Positions 29,098 through 38,321 of a stretch of DNA of 64,000 bases are shown here, piece by piece (positions within the stretch are counted from its first letter, which is position 1; each line of letters starts with the position of its first letter). The notes beneath the pieces are model-generated. The model was given only the letters and a program-made list of their open reading frames with translations, was not told where the DNA came from and ran no database searches. The stretch comes from Candidatus Sumerlaeota bacterium (lineage in GTDB: Bacteria; Sumerlaeota; Sumerlaeia; Sumerlaeales; Sumerlaeaceae): the NCBI GenBank assembly GCA_026398535.1, contig JAPLSQ010000012.1, positions 1-64,000 of the forward strand, written 5' to 3'. The position numbers and the translations under genes are program-made.

Positions 29098-30159
29098 TCA
29101 GTCTGATTCAGGGCGCGCGGGGCGCGATGCGCTCTCGCGGATCACGAGAATGGGGGTGAGGATCGTCCCGCCCGCAGGTTTGCCCTCGAGCATATCGATC
29201 ATCTTCAGCGCCGCGAGCTTTCCCATGTCTTTCTTGGGTTGGGCAATGGTCGTCAAAGGCGGCGTCACCAGGCTTGCGGTCTCGATATCATCATACCCAA
29301 CGATGGAAAAATCATAAGGTATTCGCACTCCCCGCTCCAGCAGCATGCGTATGAGCTGGAAGGATATCATATCCGAGTAAACGAAAATGGCTGTCGGGCG
29401 CGGCCTGATGGACAGAATTTGACCGATCGTATGGCCGGTGACAATCGAATTGGCGGCTTCGGCAACAAAACACCGTTCCGCCAGGTCATGCTCACGCAGA
29501 ACTTGGTGGAACCCTTCGAAGCGTTCAATGTTTTCGGATTTGTGGGTGCTCTTATGATGCCGCAATTCGTCCTGGCCGCAGGTGAGGTAGACGAAATCGC
29601 GGTGTCCCAGATCGATCAGATACTTGGCGGCCAGCTGGCCGCCAAGCACGTTGTCCACCTTGACGAATGGCGCCTTCACGCCGGCTTTGGGATTTCCGAT
29701 CATGACAAGCGGCATGCCCAGATTCTGTGCCTCGCGGTATGCCTGGCGGTTGACCGCCCCGGCGGATATGGGGGTGATGATAATGCCCTCGGCCAGTTTG
29801 TCGGCCAGGATTTTCAGGTGGCGTTTTTCGTCGATCGGATCAAGGCTGGAATTGCCAAGGATGATGCTGTAGCCTCTCGGTTCGAGTTCCTCCTGGACGC
29901 CGGCGATGATATCCACATAGAATGAATGCTGGATGTCGCGCAGCACGAGGCCGATCATGCTGTTGCCGCGGCTCACGAGCGCGCGCGCCATGATGTTCGG
30001 GCGGTATTTGAGTTTGCGCGCCTGCTGCTGAACTTTCCTGATAGTTTTCTCGTTGAAAAGCGGGTCGCCACGCAGTATGCGCGAGACGGACGTGAAGGAC
30101 ATGCCCACTTCCCGTGCGATGTCCTTGAGTGTGGTGCGGCGGGTTCCGGGATTTTTCAC
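29098..30159 (-). CDS. LacI/GalR-family transcriptional regulator
   Basis: 353 residues. The N-terminal helix-turn-helix and hinge helix read TTLKDIAREVGMSFTSVSRILRG and continue to YRPNIMARALVSRG, followed by a periplasmic-binding-protein-like sugar domain (SMIGLVLRDIQHSFYVDI to TTIAQPKKDMGKLA). Such proteins repress sugar operons until a ligand binds. The GTG at 30159 is the likely start. It is divergent from the operon at 30488, whose leader holds two AAAACGTTTT palindromes of LacI type, so it is the obvious candidate regulator. A weaker look-alike (TTTAAAAGCATTTCA, about 30240) lies in front of its own gene. The ligand is unknown. Confidence 0.92.
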   Translation of the reverse strand: MKNPGTRRTTLKDIAREVGMSFTSVSRILRGDPLFNEKTIRKVQQQARKLKYRPNIMARALVSRGNSMIGLVLRDIQHSFYVDIIAGVQEELEPRGYSIILGNSSLDPIDEKRHLKILADKLAEGIIITPISAGAVNRQAYREAQNLGMPLVMIGNPKAGVKAPFVKVDNVLGGQLAAKYLIDLGHRDFVYLTCGQDELRHHKSTHKSENIERFEGFHQVLREHDLAERCFVAEAANSIVTGHTIGQILSIRPRPTAIFVYSDMISFQLIRMLLERGVRIPYDFSIVGYDDIETASLVTPPLTTIAQPKKDMGKLAALKMIDMLEGKPAGGTILTPILVIRESASRPARPESD

Positions 30160-30433
30160 ACGAATTTGCCTGTGCTTTGGGAAAATGCTTATCTGCCGCG
30201 TAAAAGTGATGCTGAATGCGCGGTGAATCGTTGAGTGAATTTAAAAGCATTTCATAAAACATCCGGTCAATCGGCATTATTACGGTTTTTGAATGGCATG
30301 CGGCGATTGCGCTTGCATCGTTGTTTGACGCGCAATGACTTGCGCGGGCGTGACGCCTGGCGTTTTTCTGTCATGCCTCAGCCTGATGAAAAAATGACCG
30401 GGAGGTGATTTTATTCTTGACCGGGAAGGAATT

Positions 30434-30443
30434 AAAACGTTTT
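30434..30443. promoter_or_regulatory. LacI-type operator 1 (AAAACGTTTT)
   Basis: A perfect 10-bp palindrome centred on CG, as in LacI-family operators. It lies 45-55 bases before the ATG at 30488 and just downstream of a TTGACC (30417-30422) that could be a -35 element. An identical copy follows 27 bp downstream, about 2.5 helical turns. Confidence 0.7.
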
Positions 30444-30460
30444 CATAGACGCATGAATTT

Positions 30461-30470
30461 AAAACGTTTT
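30461..30470. promoter_or_regulatory. LacI-type operator 2 (AAAACGTTTT)
   Basis: Second identical palindrome. The similarity extends beyond the core (GAATT[T]AAAACGTTTTCA in both). It ends 17 bases before the start codon and just upstream of the AGGAG ribosome site, a place where a bound repressor would block transcription or early elongation. Confidence 0.7.
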
Positions 30471-30487
30471 CAAAAAGGAGCAGCGCC

Positions 30488-31573
30488 ATGCAAAGATCCT
30501 GGCTGTTATCAGCCTGTCTCGCCGTCGTCATAGCCGCCGCCGCGGCATCCGCGTTTGCCCAGAATTACGCGCTGGGCAAAAGCGTGACAGTCACCCCCGA
30601 ATTTCCCGCCGGCTACTGGGTCAATGGCGGAACTACTGAAATTCCGCATCTCCGCATGACCGACGGTCTGACATCAACCGGGGGGGATGATTGGAGCGTC
30701 ATGGGCGCCTGGGATAACACTCTTATGGATCCCGTGGAAATCATCATCGACTTGGACACGGTGAAAACGGACATCGGCGCCGCGCAGGTCGATAATGCTG
30801 TCAATCCATGGGGCATGAAGGCATGCAATGCCATCTCGATTTACGGCAGCATGGATGGAACAGCCTTCACCAAGTGGGGCAACCTGACAACCACCAACAC
30901 CGCGACCAACGCCAATTACGAATGGCGTTGTAGCGGCGTTGCGCGCTCCGCGCGCTATGTGAAATTTATTCTGAACTGGCCATACCCGGGCGCCGGGGCC
31001 GAAGGCATTTACGAGATCGCCGTCCATGGAGGCGGAACTCCCGGCCCTTATACGGACAATTACGCATGGGACATGACTGTTCAGGCAATCCCCGAATTCC
31101 CCGGCGATTACTGGGTCAACAGTTCGGTCGAGGCAGCCCACATGCGCATGACTGACGGCGCCACGGCTTCAACAGGGGAAGACTGGACAAAAATGGCAGC
31201 TTATGACGCCGCGAATGCTGTTACACCCACGTATATCATCGTTGACATGCAAAGTGTGAAAACGGATATCGCATCCGTGAGGGTCGACAATCCGGTCAAA
31301 CCCAGTTCCGGCCCGAAACCCTGTGATAGCATCACTGTATCGGGAAGCACTAACAACACGGATTACATGCCATGGGGCAGCTTGACAACAACAGGCACGG
31401 GCAGCAATGACATGTATCCATGGATATGGAGCGGTGGCCCCGTGGAGGCAAGGTATGTGAAATTTGAATTCAACTGGCCCAATCCCGGTTCCGGGTCCCA
31501 GGCGTTTTACGAGGTTTATGTTTTCAGCACACAGAGAAATCCTTCGGGCGTGCCTGAATGGGGCTTATACTGA
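30488..31573 (+). CDS. Secreted two-repeat discoidin-like protein with C-terminal EWGLY
   Basis: 361 residues. The signal peptide ends near ASAFAQ. The rest is two copies of a roughly 165-residue F5/8C (discoidin)-like beta module: repeat 1 begins VTPEFPAGYWVNGG and repeat 2 VQAIPEFPGDYWVNSS; each has LRMTDG or MRMTDG, a VKTDI strand and an ARYVKF end strand. These modules usually bind sugars or surfaces. After a short linker the protein ends in EWGLY. AGGAG lies seven bases before the ATG. First gene of the operator-controlled operon; the pseudopilin starts 15 bases after its stop. The exact ligand is unknown. Confidence 0.8.
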   Translation: MQRSWLLSACLAVVIAAAAASAFAQNYALGKSVTVTPEFPAGYWVNGGTTEIPHLRMTDGLTSTGGDDWSVMGAWDNTLMDPVEIIIDLDTVKTDIGAAQVDNAVNPWGMKACNAISIYGSMDGTAFTKWGNLTTTNTATNANYEWRCSGVARSARYVKFILNWPYPGAGAEGIYEIAVHGGGTPGPYTDNYAWDMTVQAIPEFPGDYWVNSSVEAAHMRMTDGATASTGEDWTKMAAYDAANAVTPTYIIVDMQSVKTDIASVRVDNPVKPSSGPKPCDSITVSGSTNNTDYMPWGSLTTTGTGSNDMYPWIWSGGPVEARYVKFEFNWPNPGSGSQAFYEVYVFSTQRNPSGVPEWGLY

Positions 31574-31588
31574 TCAAGGCTGGAACAC

Positions 31589-32122
31589 ATGAAAAGTATA
31601 CGGACAGGATTCACTCTCATCGAACTGCTCATTGTGGTGGCCATCATTGCCATACTGGCGGCCATCGCGGTGCCGAATTTCCTCGAGGCTCAAACAAGGT
31701 CCAAGGTGTCAAGGGTCAAGGCAGACATGAAGGCGCTTGCCACCTCCATCGAATCCTACCGCATCGACACCAACAAGTACCCGTGGCCGATTCATGATTA
31801 TTGGGGTGTGCCGCCAGTGAGCCTCACCACCCCGATTGCGTACATGTCGTCGATCCCGAACGACCAGTTCGGATCGGACCTGTCCACTTTCCTCGGGCCA
31901 AACTACATGATGGTCACAAAAGTCTACAAACGGTTCTATTTTGGCCCGCAAGGATGGCCTCGCTGGGCATTGAATTATGAATGGTATGTGGAATCCAAGG
32001 GGCCAGATTGCGACCTGTGGTGCGAGCCTTTGCGAGACCTTGAATATGACGACATCATCACCCAGTACGATCCCACGAACGGTACGATCAGCGATGGCAA
32101 CATCTGGCGCACGGGACCCTGA
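31589..32122 (+). CDS. Prepilin-type pseudopilin-like protein
   Basis: 177 residues with a class III signal: short basic leader, cleavage after Gly in RTG|FTLIELLIVVAII, Glu at +5, and one hydrophobic helix. This fits processing by a PilD-type peptidase and assembly into a type IV pilus or type II secretion pseudopilus. The globular part (SKVSRVKADMKALATSIESY onward) is of GspG/DUF1559-neighbour style. The tail YDPTNGTISDG to a final GP is shared with the second pseudopilin at 45.3 kb. It lies between the EWGLY protein and a DUF4434 gene, with almost no spacing. No other pilus gene is nearby, so it must use apparatus encoded elsewhere. Confidence 0.88.
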   Translation: MKSIRTGFTLIELLIVVAIIAILAAIAVPNFLEAQTRSKVSRVKADMKALATSIESYRIDTNKYPWPIHDYWGVPPVSLTTPIAYMSSIPNDQFGSDLSTFLGPNYMMVTKVYKRFYFGPQGWPRWALNYEWYVESKGPDCDLWCEPLRDLEYDDIITQYDPTNGTISDGNIWRTGP

Positions 32123-32123
32123 C

Positions 32124-34091
32124 TTGCCTCTATTGTCGCTGACATTCCTGTTCCGTTTTTGGCTTGTTCAATGCCTGATCATGTGCGCGGCAGCTGGTTT
32201 CGGCCGGCTGCCCGCTGGTCAGGCGGACTCCGGCGTGTCGCCGGCGTCCCCGGCCGGGAACAAGCGTGTTCTGACAAATTCTTCTCCCGCCGCGTTAAAC
32301 GGGTGCTTCTACCAAATTTCCGGACGCGACTCTTGGAGCGCGGAACGTCTGGCAAGGGAATTGGGCTGGATGCGCGAGTTTGGCATAAACACGATCATCC
32401 TCACTTCGATCGTTGTCGAGTCGACAGCATATTACCCTTCAATGCTTTCCGATCTTCAGTCAACCGGCTCTGATCCGCTTCGCAAGATTCTCTCCGAAGC
32501 GGACGCGCATGGCATGGACATCCATGTCATGGTCTATGACACCCAACACTGGACGACCACCTCGGTTGAATTCCATGACATGCTCACATCGAAGGTATGC
32601 GCAATTGCCACCGACCTTTATGATCAATATGGCCGTCATCCGTCGCTCAAGGGTTTCTATCTGATTCCTGAATTCTGGCATCCGGCTCCCGAATCGCTCC
32701 GCCGTGTCTGGGTTGAACACTACCTTCGCACGGTCACGCGCCACATAAAATCGCTTGATGAGCGCCTGATGATCAGTTGCGCGCCATTTGCGGGCGTGGA
32801 ATCGCGATATGACGCGGAGGCATTCGAGCAATTTTGGACGAGCCTGTTGCGCGATGCGCCCGGACTCGACACGCTCATTTTTCAGGATGGCATTGGCGCC
32901 AATGAATACATCGACACCGACACAAAAGGCCGGTCCTTCGCCTATATTCATGATCTTTACGTCAGGATGCGCCGCGCCTGCGAGGCAACGAGCCGCACGC
33001 TGTGGGCCGACGTGGAGGCCTTTGAAGCGGTGGGATGCGGTTATCCGCCGCACATCAGCAGAATGGCGGACCAGCTTGCGGTGGTTGCGCCCCTCGCCGC
33101 GCGCAACATCGCTTTCGAATGGGCTTACCTCTCGCCCGGCAGCAGCACGGCCGCCGTGGAATTCCTTGCCAACTACAGGCGATATCTGGCCGGCCGGCCT
33201 CTTATTGAAAACGTTGCCAAAAACCGGCCGTATGCTTTTTCGTCTCCCCCCATGCCCGCTTATCCGGATGCCGGCATGAAACTGACCGACGGAGGGCGTG
33301 AAGGCGCGGAGCAGAAAAATTATGTTGGATGGGAGAACCAAAGCCGTGTTGAGGTGACAATTGAGCTTGGCAGAACCCGCCGCGGCCTTTGCGGTTTTGC
33401 CGCGTCGTTTCTTAATTCCGCCGCAATAAATTGCGCTGGCCCGGCCAGCCTCAGCGTTTCCATTTCCACTGATGGTTCGCGCTTTATTCCCATCGGCCGG
33501 TTTCCGCCGCCTTTTTCTTGTGATGAGGGCGGCCCAAATGTGTATGAGATGAAAACCACCGCGCCCGCTGAAGCGCGGTATGTAAGATTCGAAGCGGAGG
33601 CGCGCCCGGGCGGCAGCCGGTTGCTGGCCGGTGAGATGGCTGTGTTTTCGGCAGTGCCCGAACATGTGTCGCGCGGCAAACGCTATGCATATTCATGTGA
33701 GCCGTCCAGCCAGCATCCCGATGAGACATTCAAGCTGACCAACGGGGATGAATCTCCCCGCTGGTATGCGCAGGCGGGTTGGCAGGATTTGGCCGGCGAT
33801 CTTGTGGTCACCATTGATCTCGAATCTGTTCACAAATTGACAACAGCACGCGCATCTTTTTTGAACAATGAAAGTCAGGGAGTCAAATTGCCCGATGCCG
33901 TAAAAGTGCAAACATCAATGGATGCGCACGCGTTTTCGCCGCTTGTGCAATTGGTGAACGAGTCAAGGCGTGACAACGCATGCAACGCATACTCGGCAAC
34001 GGCCGGCGCAAAGGCGCGATATGTCCGTTTTGTCATCAAGCCGTCCGCGGGTTGGCTGATGCTTAACGAGCTTACGGTGATCGCAGAATGA
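32124..34091 (+). CDS. Exported DUF4434-like TIM-barrel protein with two F5/8C modules
   Basis: About 655 residues. I placed the start at a TTG one base after the pilin stop, because a signal segment follows directly (LSLTFLFRFWLVQCLIMCAAAGF); the open frame runs back to 31977 inside the pilin gene. Residues about 55-370 resemble a DUF4434 glycoside-hydrolase-like barrel: INTIILTSIVVESTAYYP, YGRHPSLKGFYLIPEFW, LIFQDGIGAN and LWADVEAFE. Two discoidin-like modules follow, each with ARYVRF. It probably binds and acts on an extracellular polysaccharide; the reaction is unproven. Third gene of the operator-controlled operon. Confidence 0.78.
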   Translation: MPLLSLTFLFRFWLVQCLIMCAAAGFGRLPAGQADSGVSPASPAGNKRVLTNSSPAALNGCFYQISGRDSWSAERLARELGWMREFGINTIILTSIVVESTAYYPSMLSDLQSTGSDPLRKILSEADAHGMDIHVMVYDTQHWTTTSVEFHDMLTSKVCAIATDLYDQYGRHPSLKGFYLIPEFWHPAPESLRRVWVEHYLRTVTRHIKSLDERLMISCAPFAGVESRYDAEAFEQFWTSLLRDAPGLDTLIFQDGIGANEYIDTDTKGRSFAYIHDLYVRMRRACEATSRTLWADVEAFEAVGCGYPPHISRMADQLAVVAPLAARNIAFEWAYLSPGSSTAAVEFLANYRRYLAGRPLIENVAKNRPYAFSSPPMPAYPDAGMKLTDGGREGAEQKNYVGWENQSRVEVTIELGRTRRGLCGFAASFLNSAAINCAGPASLSVSISTDGSRFIPIGRFPPPFSCDEGGPNVYEMKTTAPAEARYVRFEAEARPGGSRLLAGEMAVFSAVPEHVSRGKRYAYSCEPSSQHPDETFKLTNGDESPRWYAQAGWQDLAGDLVVTIDLESVHKLTTARASFLNNESQGVKLPDAVKVQTSMDAHAFSPLVQLVNESRRDNACNAYSATAGAKARYVRFVIKPSAGWLMLNELTVIAE

Positions 34092-34116
34092 CAATAATGA
34101 AAGGTGCTGATCTTAT

Positions 34117-35121
34117 ATGCTGAAACCAATCGAGGGAAGCTGGTTTGAATTCCAGCACACGGATGCCGAAGGGAAATATTACATTGCAGCGCTTGCTGGT
34201 TTCACCGCGCAACAATGGGAGACCAAAGTGCGGGAGGCGGCGGAAATCGGCATGCGCCATCTTGTCCTGATGAACGTGGCTATGCTGTTCAAATCGTTTT
34301 ACGACACTCCGCTGCTGCCCAGGTTCGGCATTGCTTGCGATGATCCCATCGAGGCGGTTCTCTCGGCGGCGGACCGGTATGGCATCAAGTTCTACATGCC
34401 CAACGACTACTTTGACGATTGCACAAATCATGGCCGGAACATCCTTGACGCTGACACACAGCGCAAACGGGCCCAATGCATGGAGGAGCTGGTTGCGCGT
34501 TACGGCCATCACCCCAGCTTTCACGGATGGTATTGGCCCATAGAGGCTTACCTGAAATCCGGTTATTCGGATGTTGTCCTGACTTATGTGAACCAGTGCA
34601 GCCGCATCGCGCGCTCATTGACACCGGACGCCCCGATTCTTATCGCGCCCTATGGAACCGGCGTTGTTGTCGCCGATGACCATTATGTCGCCCAACTGGA
34701 CAGGCTGGATGTCGACATCATTGCCTATCAGGATGAAATCGGTTGTCTGCGGCATGGCGTCGAGGACCTGCCGCGGTTTTACGAAGGCCTGCGGATCGCC
34801 CATGACAAGGCGCAGAGGGCGGCATTCTGGAGCGACATCGAAATATTCACCTTCGAGGGCAATGTGGGTGTGAGCGCGCTGTTGCCCGCGCCTTTCGACA
34901 GAGTGCGCAGGCAGATAGAGATCGCGTCGGATTATGCGGATGTCATCCTGATTTACCAGTTTCAGGGCATGATGAACAAACCGGGCTCACAGGCGTTTGC
35001 CGGGCATCCCGACTCAGAGATTCTTTATACAGACTATGAAAAGTGGCTCGATAAGCATTTCCCAAACCTGCCAACGGCTGAATCATGCGCTGATGCCGTC
35101 ACCAACCTTGCGGCATTTTAG
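34117..35121 (+). CDS. DUF4434-like TIM-barrel protein (cytoplasmic paralogue)
   Basis: 334 residues without a signal peptide, covering one DUF4434-like barrel: GTP-free, no other domains. Shared with its paralogues at 32.1 and 50.9 kb are SAADRYGIKFYMP, RYGHHPSFHGWYWPIEAY, ILIAPYGTG, DIIAYQDEIG, FWSDIEIF and IYQFQGMMN, consistent with catalytic acidic residues at strand ends. Its lack of a signal peptide suggests it may act on imported oligosaccharides, whereas the paralogue just upstream appears exported. The gap to that gene is 25 bases. Last gene before a 413-base gap. No reaction is known to me. Confidence 0.78.
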   Translation: MLKPIEGSWFEFQHTDAEGKYYIAALAGFTAQQWETKVREAAEIGMRHLVLMNVAMLFKSFYDTPLLPRFGIACDDPIEAVLSAADRYGIKFYMPNDYFDDCTNHGRNILDADTQRKRAQCMEELVARYGHHPSFHGWYWPIEAYLKSGYSDVVLTYVNQCSRIARSLTPDAPILIAPYGTGVVVADDHYVAQLDRLDVDIIAYQDEIGCLRHGVEDLPRFYEGLRIAHDKAQRAAFWSDIEIFTFEGNVGVSALLPAPFDRVRRQIEIASDYADVILIYQFQGMMNKPGSQAFAGHPDSEILYTDYEKWLDKHFPNLPTAESCADAVTNLAAF

Positions 35122-35534
35122 CCTTTCCGGGCGGATTGCTCTGGCAAGTTCTGCTATTCCCCTGCGACGGCTACCATTTCCTGGGTTTCCGCGCGGCCAT
35201 AGTTCCGGCGGCGGGTCAGTGAGCGCTGGCCGGTTCATCCTGAACCGTTATAGCGTCATTTCAGGGTGCGCTCTGCCGGATGACATGAAAGCGGTCGGGT
35301 GTTGTTCTTTGCGTTCTTTGCGTCTTTGCGCGAGGTTATCTTTAATATGGCTTTTTCTCTCTATTGAAGGTAATGGGTGGAGGATCCGCTTATCCATGCT
35401 TCAGCCTTGGCCAAGTGAGCCATGCTCGCGGCCCAAGCCCCCCGCCGCGCCGCGCAGGCTCCTGGTATGTTCGCGCGAGACGGATATGATCGGGCACGCT
35501 TTATTTTCTTGATCATGCGGATTGAATTCAAAGA
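35122..35534. other. 413-base gap between DUF4434 gene and pta
   Basis: No credible gene: short frames here lack family features. It holds one copy of the dispersed CTTTGCG repeat (35288-35358); the remainder is GC-rich with no clear hairpin or promoter I can defend. Confidence 0.5.
35288..35358 (+). repeat. Dispersed intergenic repeat, copy A
   Basis: About 70 bases starting AAGCGGTCGGGTGT, then TTTGCGTTCTTTGCG, TCTTTGCGCGAGGT and TTTAATATGGCTTTTTC. It matches the copy at 60861-60932 over nearly its whole length and is found only between genes. Confidence 0.75.
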
Positions 35535-36569
35535 ATGCCACCTATGAGCCAGGCAACCGATTTTATCCAACAACGCATTTTTAGTTTAGCTTCACAAAAG
35601 AAGTGCCGCATTGTTCTTCCCGAAGCGGGCGGCGATGCGCGCATGCTTCATGCGGCCGCGGCAGTCAAAGCAAAGGGATTCGTCGTGCCGGTTTTCGTTG
35701 GCGTCAAAGCCGCCATCGAAGCTTTTGCCGTGAAGGAAAAAGCCGATATTGGCGGGATCGAGATTATCGAACCCGGCGCCGATGACGCGCTTCTCGGCGC
35801 GATCGCCGATGAGTACCGGGCGCGGCGCGCCAAGGAGAATCTGACGCCAGAGCAGGCCCGAGCGCAGATGATGGACACGCAGTATTTTGCCGCGATGCTC
35901 GTCGCGCGCGGCGATGCCGACGGCATGACTTCCGGCGCCATCACGACCACGGGCGAGGTTCTGCGCGCAAGCATCAAGTGCATCGGCACACAATCCGGCA
36001 TCAAGACGGTGTCGAGCCATTTTCTAATGGCCGTCCCAGACTGCCCGATGGGCGAGAACGGCGTGCTGGTTTTCGCCGACTGCGCTGTCATGCCCGATCC
36101 GACAGCGGAGCAGCTCGCTGACATTGCGATTTCGACAGCGGATGTGGCCGGCAAGCTGCTGGGGATCGAACCGCGCGTGGCCATGCTCTCGTTTTCGACC
36201 AAGGGCAGCGCCCAGCATGCCCACGTCAGCAAGGTTGTCGAGGCCACGGAGTTCGTCAAGAAGAGGCGTCCTGAACTGCGGATCGACGGCGAGCTTCAGG
36301 CCGACGCGGCCTTGGTTGAGGCCATAGGGAAGCGCAAGTGCCCCGGGTCACCCATCGCGGGCCGGGCCAACATGCTGATCTTCCCCGACCTCGATGCCGG
36401 CAACATTGGCTACAAGCTTGTCCAGCGGCTGGCCAGGGCCGATGCCATCGGCCCGATCCTGCAGGGTCTGGCGAAGTCGGTCAACGACCTGTCGCGGGGC
36501 TGTTCGGTGAAGGATATCGAGGATGTCATCGCCGTCACCGCGGCCAAGGCCAACCTTTTGCGCGCCTGA
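35535..36569 (+). CDS. pta: Phosphate acetyltransferase
   Basis: Interconverts acetyl-CoA and acetyl-phosphate in the cytoplasm. The 344-residue protein matches the catalytic PTA_PTB domain throughout: [113 protein letters not shown] and [17 protein letters not shown]. It lacks the long N-terminal regulatory domain of E. coli Pta and is like the short Bacillus type. No ackA is next to it. A second, unrelated phosphotransacylase (pduL) lies 3 kb downstream. Confidence 0.95.
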   Translation: MPPMSQATDFIQQRIFSLASQKKCRIVLPEAGGDARMLHAAAAVKAKGFVVPVFVGVKAAIEAFAVKEKADIGGIEIIEPGADDALLGAIADEYRARRAKENLTPEQARAQMMDTQYFAAMLVARGDADGMTSGAITTTGEVLRASIKCIGTQSGIKTVSSHFLMAVPDCPMGENGVLVFADCAVMPDPTAEQLADIAISTADVAGKLLGIEPRVAMLSFSTKGSAQHAHVSKVVEATEFVKKRRPELRIDGELQADAALVEAIGKRKCPGSPIAGRANMLIFPDLDAGNIGYKLVQRLARADAIGPILQGLAKSVNDLSRGCSVKDIEDVIAVTAAKANLLRA

Positions 36570-36605
36570 TCTGACGCGGTCATCGCACGCCGGGGCACGG
36601 ATGGG

Positions 36606-36634
36606 GGAGCGGCGCATCCGTTGCGTTCCGCTCC
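36606..36634. terminator. Hairpin between convergent pta and GHL10 genes
   Basis: GGAGCGG / CCGCTCC, a 7-bp stem with a 15-base loop, in the 107-base convergent gap. It could serve both strands, but no T-run follows. Confidence 0.3.
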
Positions 36635-36676
36635 ATTCCGGATCCGGGAAAATTTATGCGGGGGAATCTGTATCAA

Positions 36677-38143
36677 TCAGCGCCCGTTTTGCAGAGTCAG
36701 GGGCGCCTCGGTCACGCCGCCCGCGGTAACAGTCACGGCGGCGGCGGTTGCGCCTGAACTATCCGAGGCTCGAAGAGTCCGTTCGCCGGGTTTCATCCGG
36801 GCAAAGGCGTAGAAGCCTGTTCCGTCGGTGAGTGTTGATTGTCCTTCGAGTTCCACGCGCGCGCCGTCAACCCGTTTGCCGCGGCGGGTGACGATCCCCT
36901 TGATGATCCCCTCGGATGGGCGCGTGAGCCATGGCGCATCAGGCGGCTTTGCGGCGCCGCTGAATAGGGATGAGCGGATGGCTTGGAAAAACTGCATATC
37001 GGGCGCTTGCGGCGCTCCGCGGCGCGTCTCGGCGTAACAATAGGTTGACAGGCCGGCCAGACCGCGCATGCCGCTTGTTGCTTTTGCCTGCGCAAGAATG
37101 CCATCGAGCGAATTGAGTCCTTCGCCGTCGATGACATTGACGCCAAAACGTCCCGACTCGATCGCAGTCGCGGCGAGGAACCGCGCCCATTCGCGGTGGG
37201 CGCGCGACTCGCCCGCCACATGCTCGCGCTTGTAGTTCATGGGCAGCATGATGTCCATAAAACCAGCCTGGGCGATCGCGGGCCAGTCCTGCATCACTGA
37301 GGCATAGGCGTCGGAGCGCTCAAACCCCTTGCTGATTTCGCCCCATGTGATGAGCGCCGCGGAAACCTTTATCTGCGGGCGCCACAAGCGCGCGTGGGCG
37401 CAGACTTTGCGCATGAGATTGGCAACCTGGCGGCGGCGGAAATCGCACCATTGCGGATCGCCCGGATCGGGCTTGCCCGCGCGCCCATAAAGCGCGTTGA
37501 AGCGCGCCACAGCCGCGGGATTATATCCCCACTGATTGCCCGGTCCCTTGCTTTCAGGATAACGGAAATAATCAAAGACGATGCCGTCGAGGTCATAATG
37601 CGAAAGCATGTCGCGGACAACATCAACTGTGTAGTCAATGACGGCCGGCACGCCGGGATCGAGGTAGAATCGTCCCGCGCTCTCGCCGCGGTCCTCCTTT
37701 GAGCCGTCGAACTTCTGGCTCAGCCACTCCGGATGGCGCTGAGAGACATGACGCGGGTTGCGCCATGTGTCGTCGTTGGGCATGCGGCATCGATACGCCA
37801 CAAGCCATGCGTGCACCTCGAGCGGCTGCTGGCCGGCCGATGCGCCGTGCGCGCGCCTGAGCAGATAGTCGAGCGGGTCGAATGACGGATCGAGCGACGC
37901 GTTCTTTGGCTCGACGCCCGAATTGTAAAACGCGTCGCATGCCTTGCGCATCTGGACGATGATGGCGTTGTAATTTCCCGTCCGCGCGGCGGCGAGCATC
38001 GTGTCAATTTCCGCCGGACTGCGCAGCCCCGGATGGAACACATCCACCCATAACATCCGGTATTCCGCGCGCCCCTGCGCCGAATCACACATCGGCCAGG
38101 CGATCAGCAAAACAGCCAACAACAGGTGCTTTGACATCTGCAT
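36677..38143 (-). CDS. Exported GHL10 (DUF187/YngK-like) glycoside hydrolase family protein
   Basis: 488 residues with a signal peptide (MQMSKHLLLAVLLIAWPMCDSA). The main domain (about 25-390) is the GHL10 barrel: EYRMLWVDVFHPGLRSPAEI, NYNAIIVQMRKACDAFY, LEVHAWLVAYRC, HPEWLSQ, FYLDPGVPAVIDY, YDLDGIVFDYFRYPE (probable catalytic Asp) and IMLPMNYK. The C-terminal 75 residues form a carboxypeptidase-regulatory-like beta module (IVTRRGKRVDGARVELEGQ). It probably acts on a glycan in the periplasm or outside; substrates of this family are poorly known. It is divergent from the GH5-like gene with 178 bases between, suggesting shared control. Confidence 0.88.
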   Translation of the reverse strand: MQMSKHLLLAVLLIAWPMCDSAQGRAEYRMLWVDVFHPGLRSPAEIDTMLAAARTGNYNAIIVQMRKACDAFYNSGVEPKNASLDPSFDPLDYLLRRAHGASAGQQPLEVHAWLVAYRCRMPNDDTWRNPRHVSQRHPEWLSQKFDGSKEDRGESAGRFYLDPGVPAVIDYTVDVVRDMLSHYDLDGIVFDYFRYPESKGPGNQWGYNPAAVARFNALYGRAGKPDPGDPQWCDFRRRQVANLMRKVCAHARLWRPQIKVSAALITWGEISKGFERSDAYASVMQDWPAIAQAGFMDIMLPMNYKREHVAGESRAHREWARFLAATAIESGRFGVNVIDGEGLNSLDGILAQAKATSGMRGLAGLSTYCYAETRRGAPQAPDMQFFQAIRSSLFSGAAKPPDAPWLTRPSEGIIKGIVTRRGKRVDGARVELEGQSTLTDGTGFYAFARMKPGERTLRASDSSGATAAAVTVTAGGVTEAPLTLQNGR

Positions 38144-38321
38144 GTCTCCAATATTTCATCAGTCCGCGTTTATCAATCAGCGGGATGAACCCTGACGGCT
38201 CGGAAAAGGAATCGCAATCAGAACCTGTTTGGGCAAATCAGGGGGCGTTTTTCCCGGGGAGCATTCAGATGGCGCTTGCCGTCCGGTCTTGTTTCATGGT
38301 CTTGTTAACGCGACAAATATC

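Noticed and set aside
30280-30531. An 83-codon minus-strand frame over the operator region
   Set aside because: It overlaps both palindromes and the start of a supported gene, and shows no protein features.
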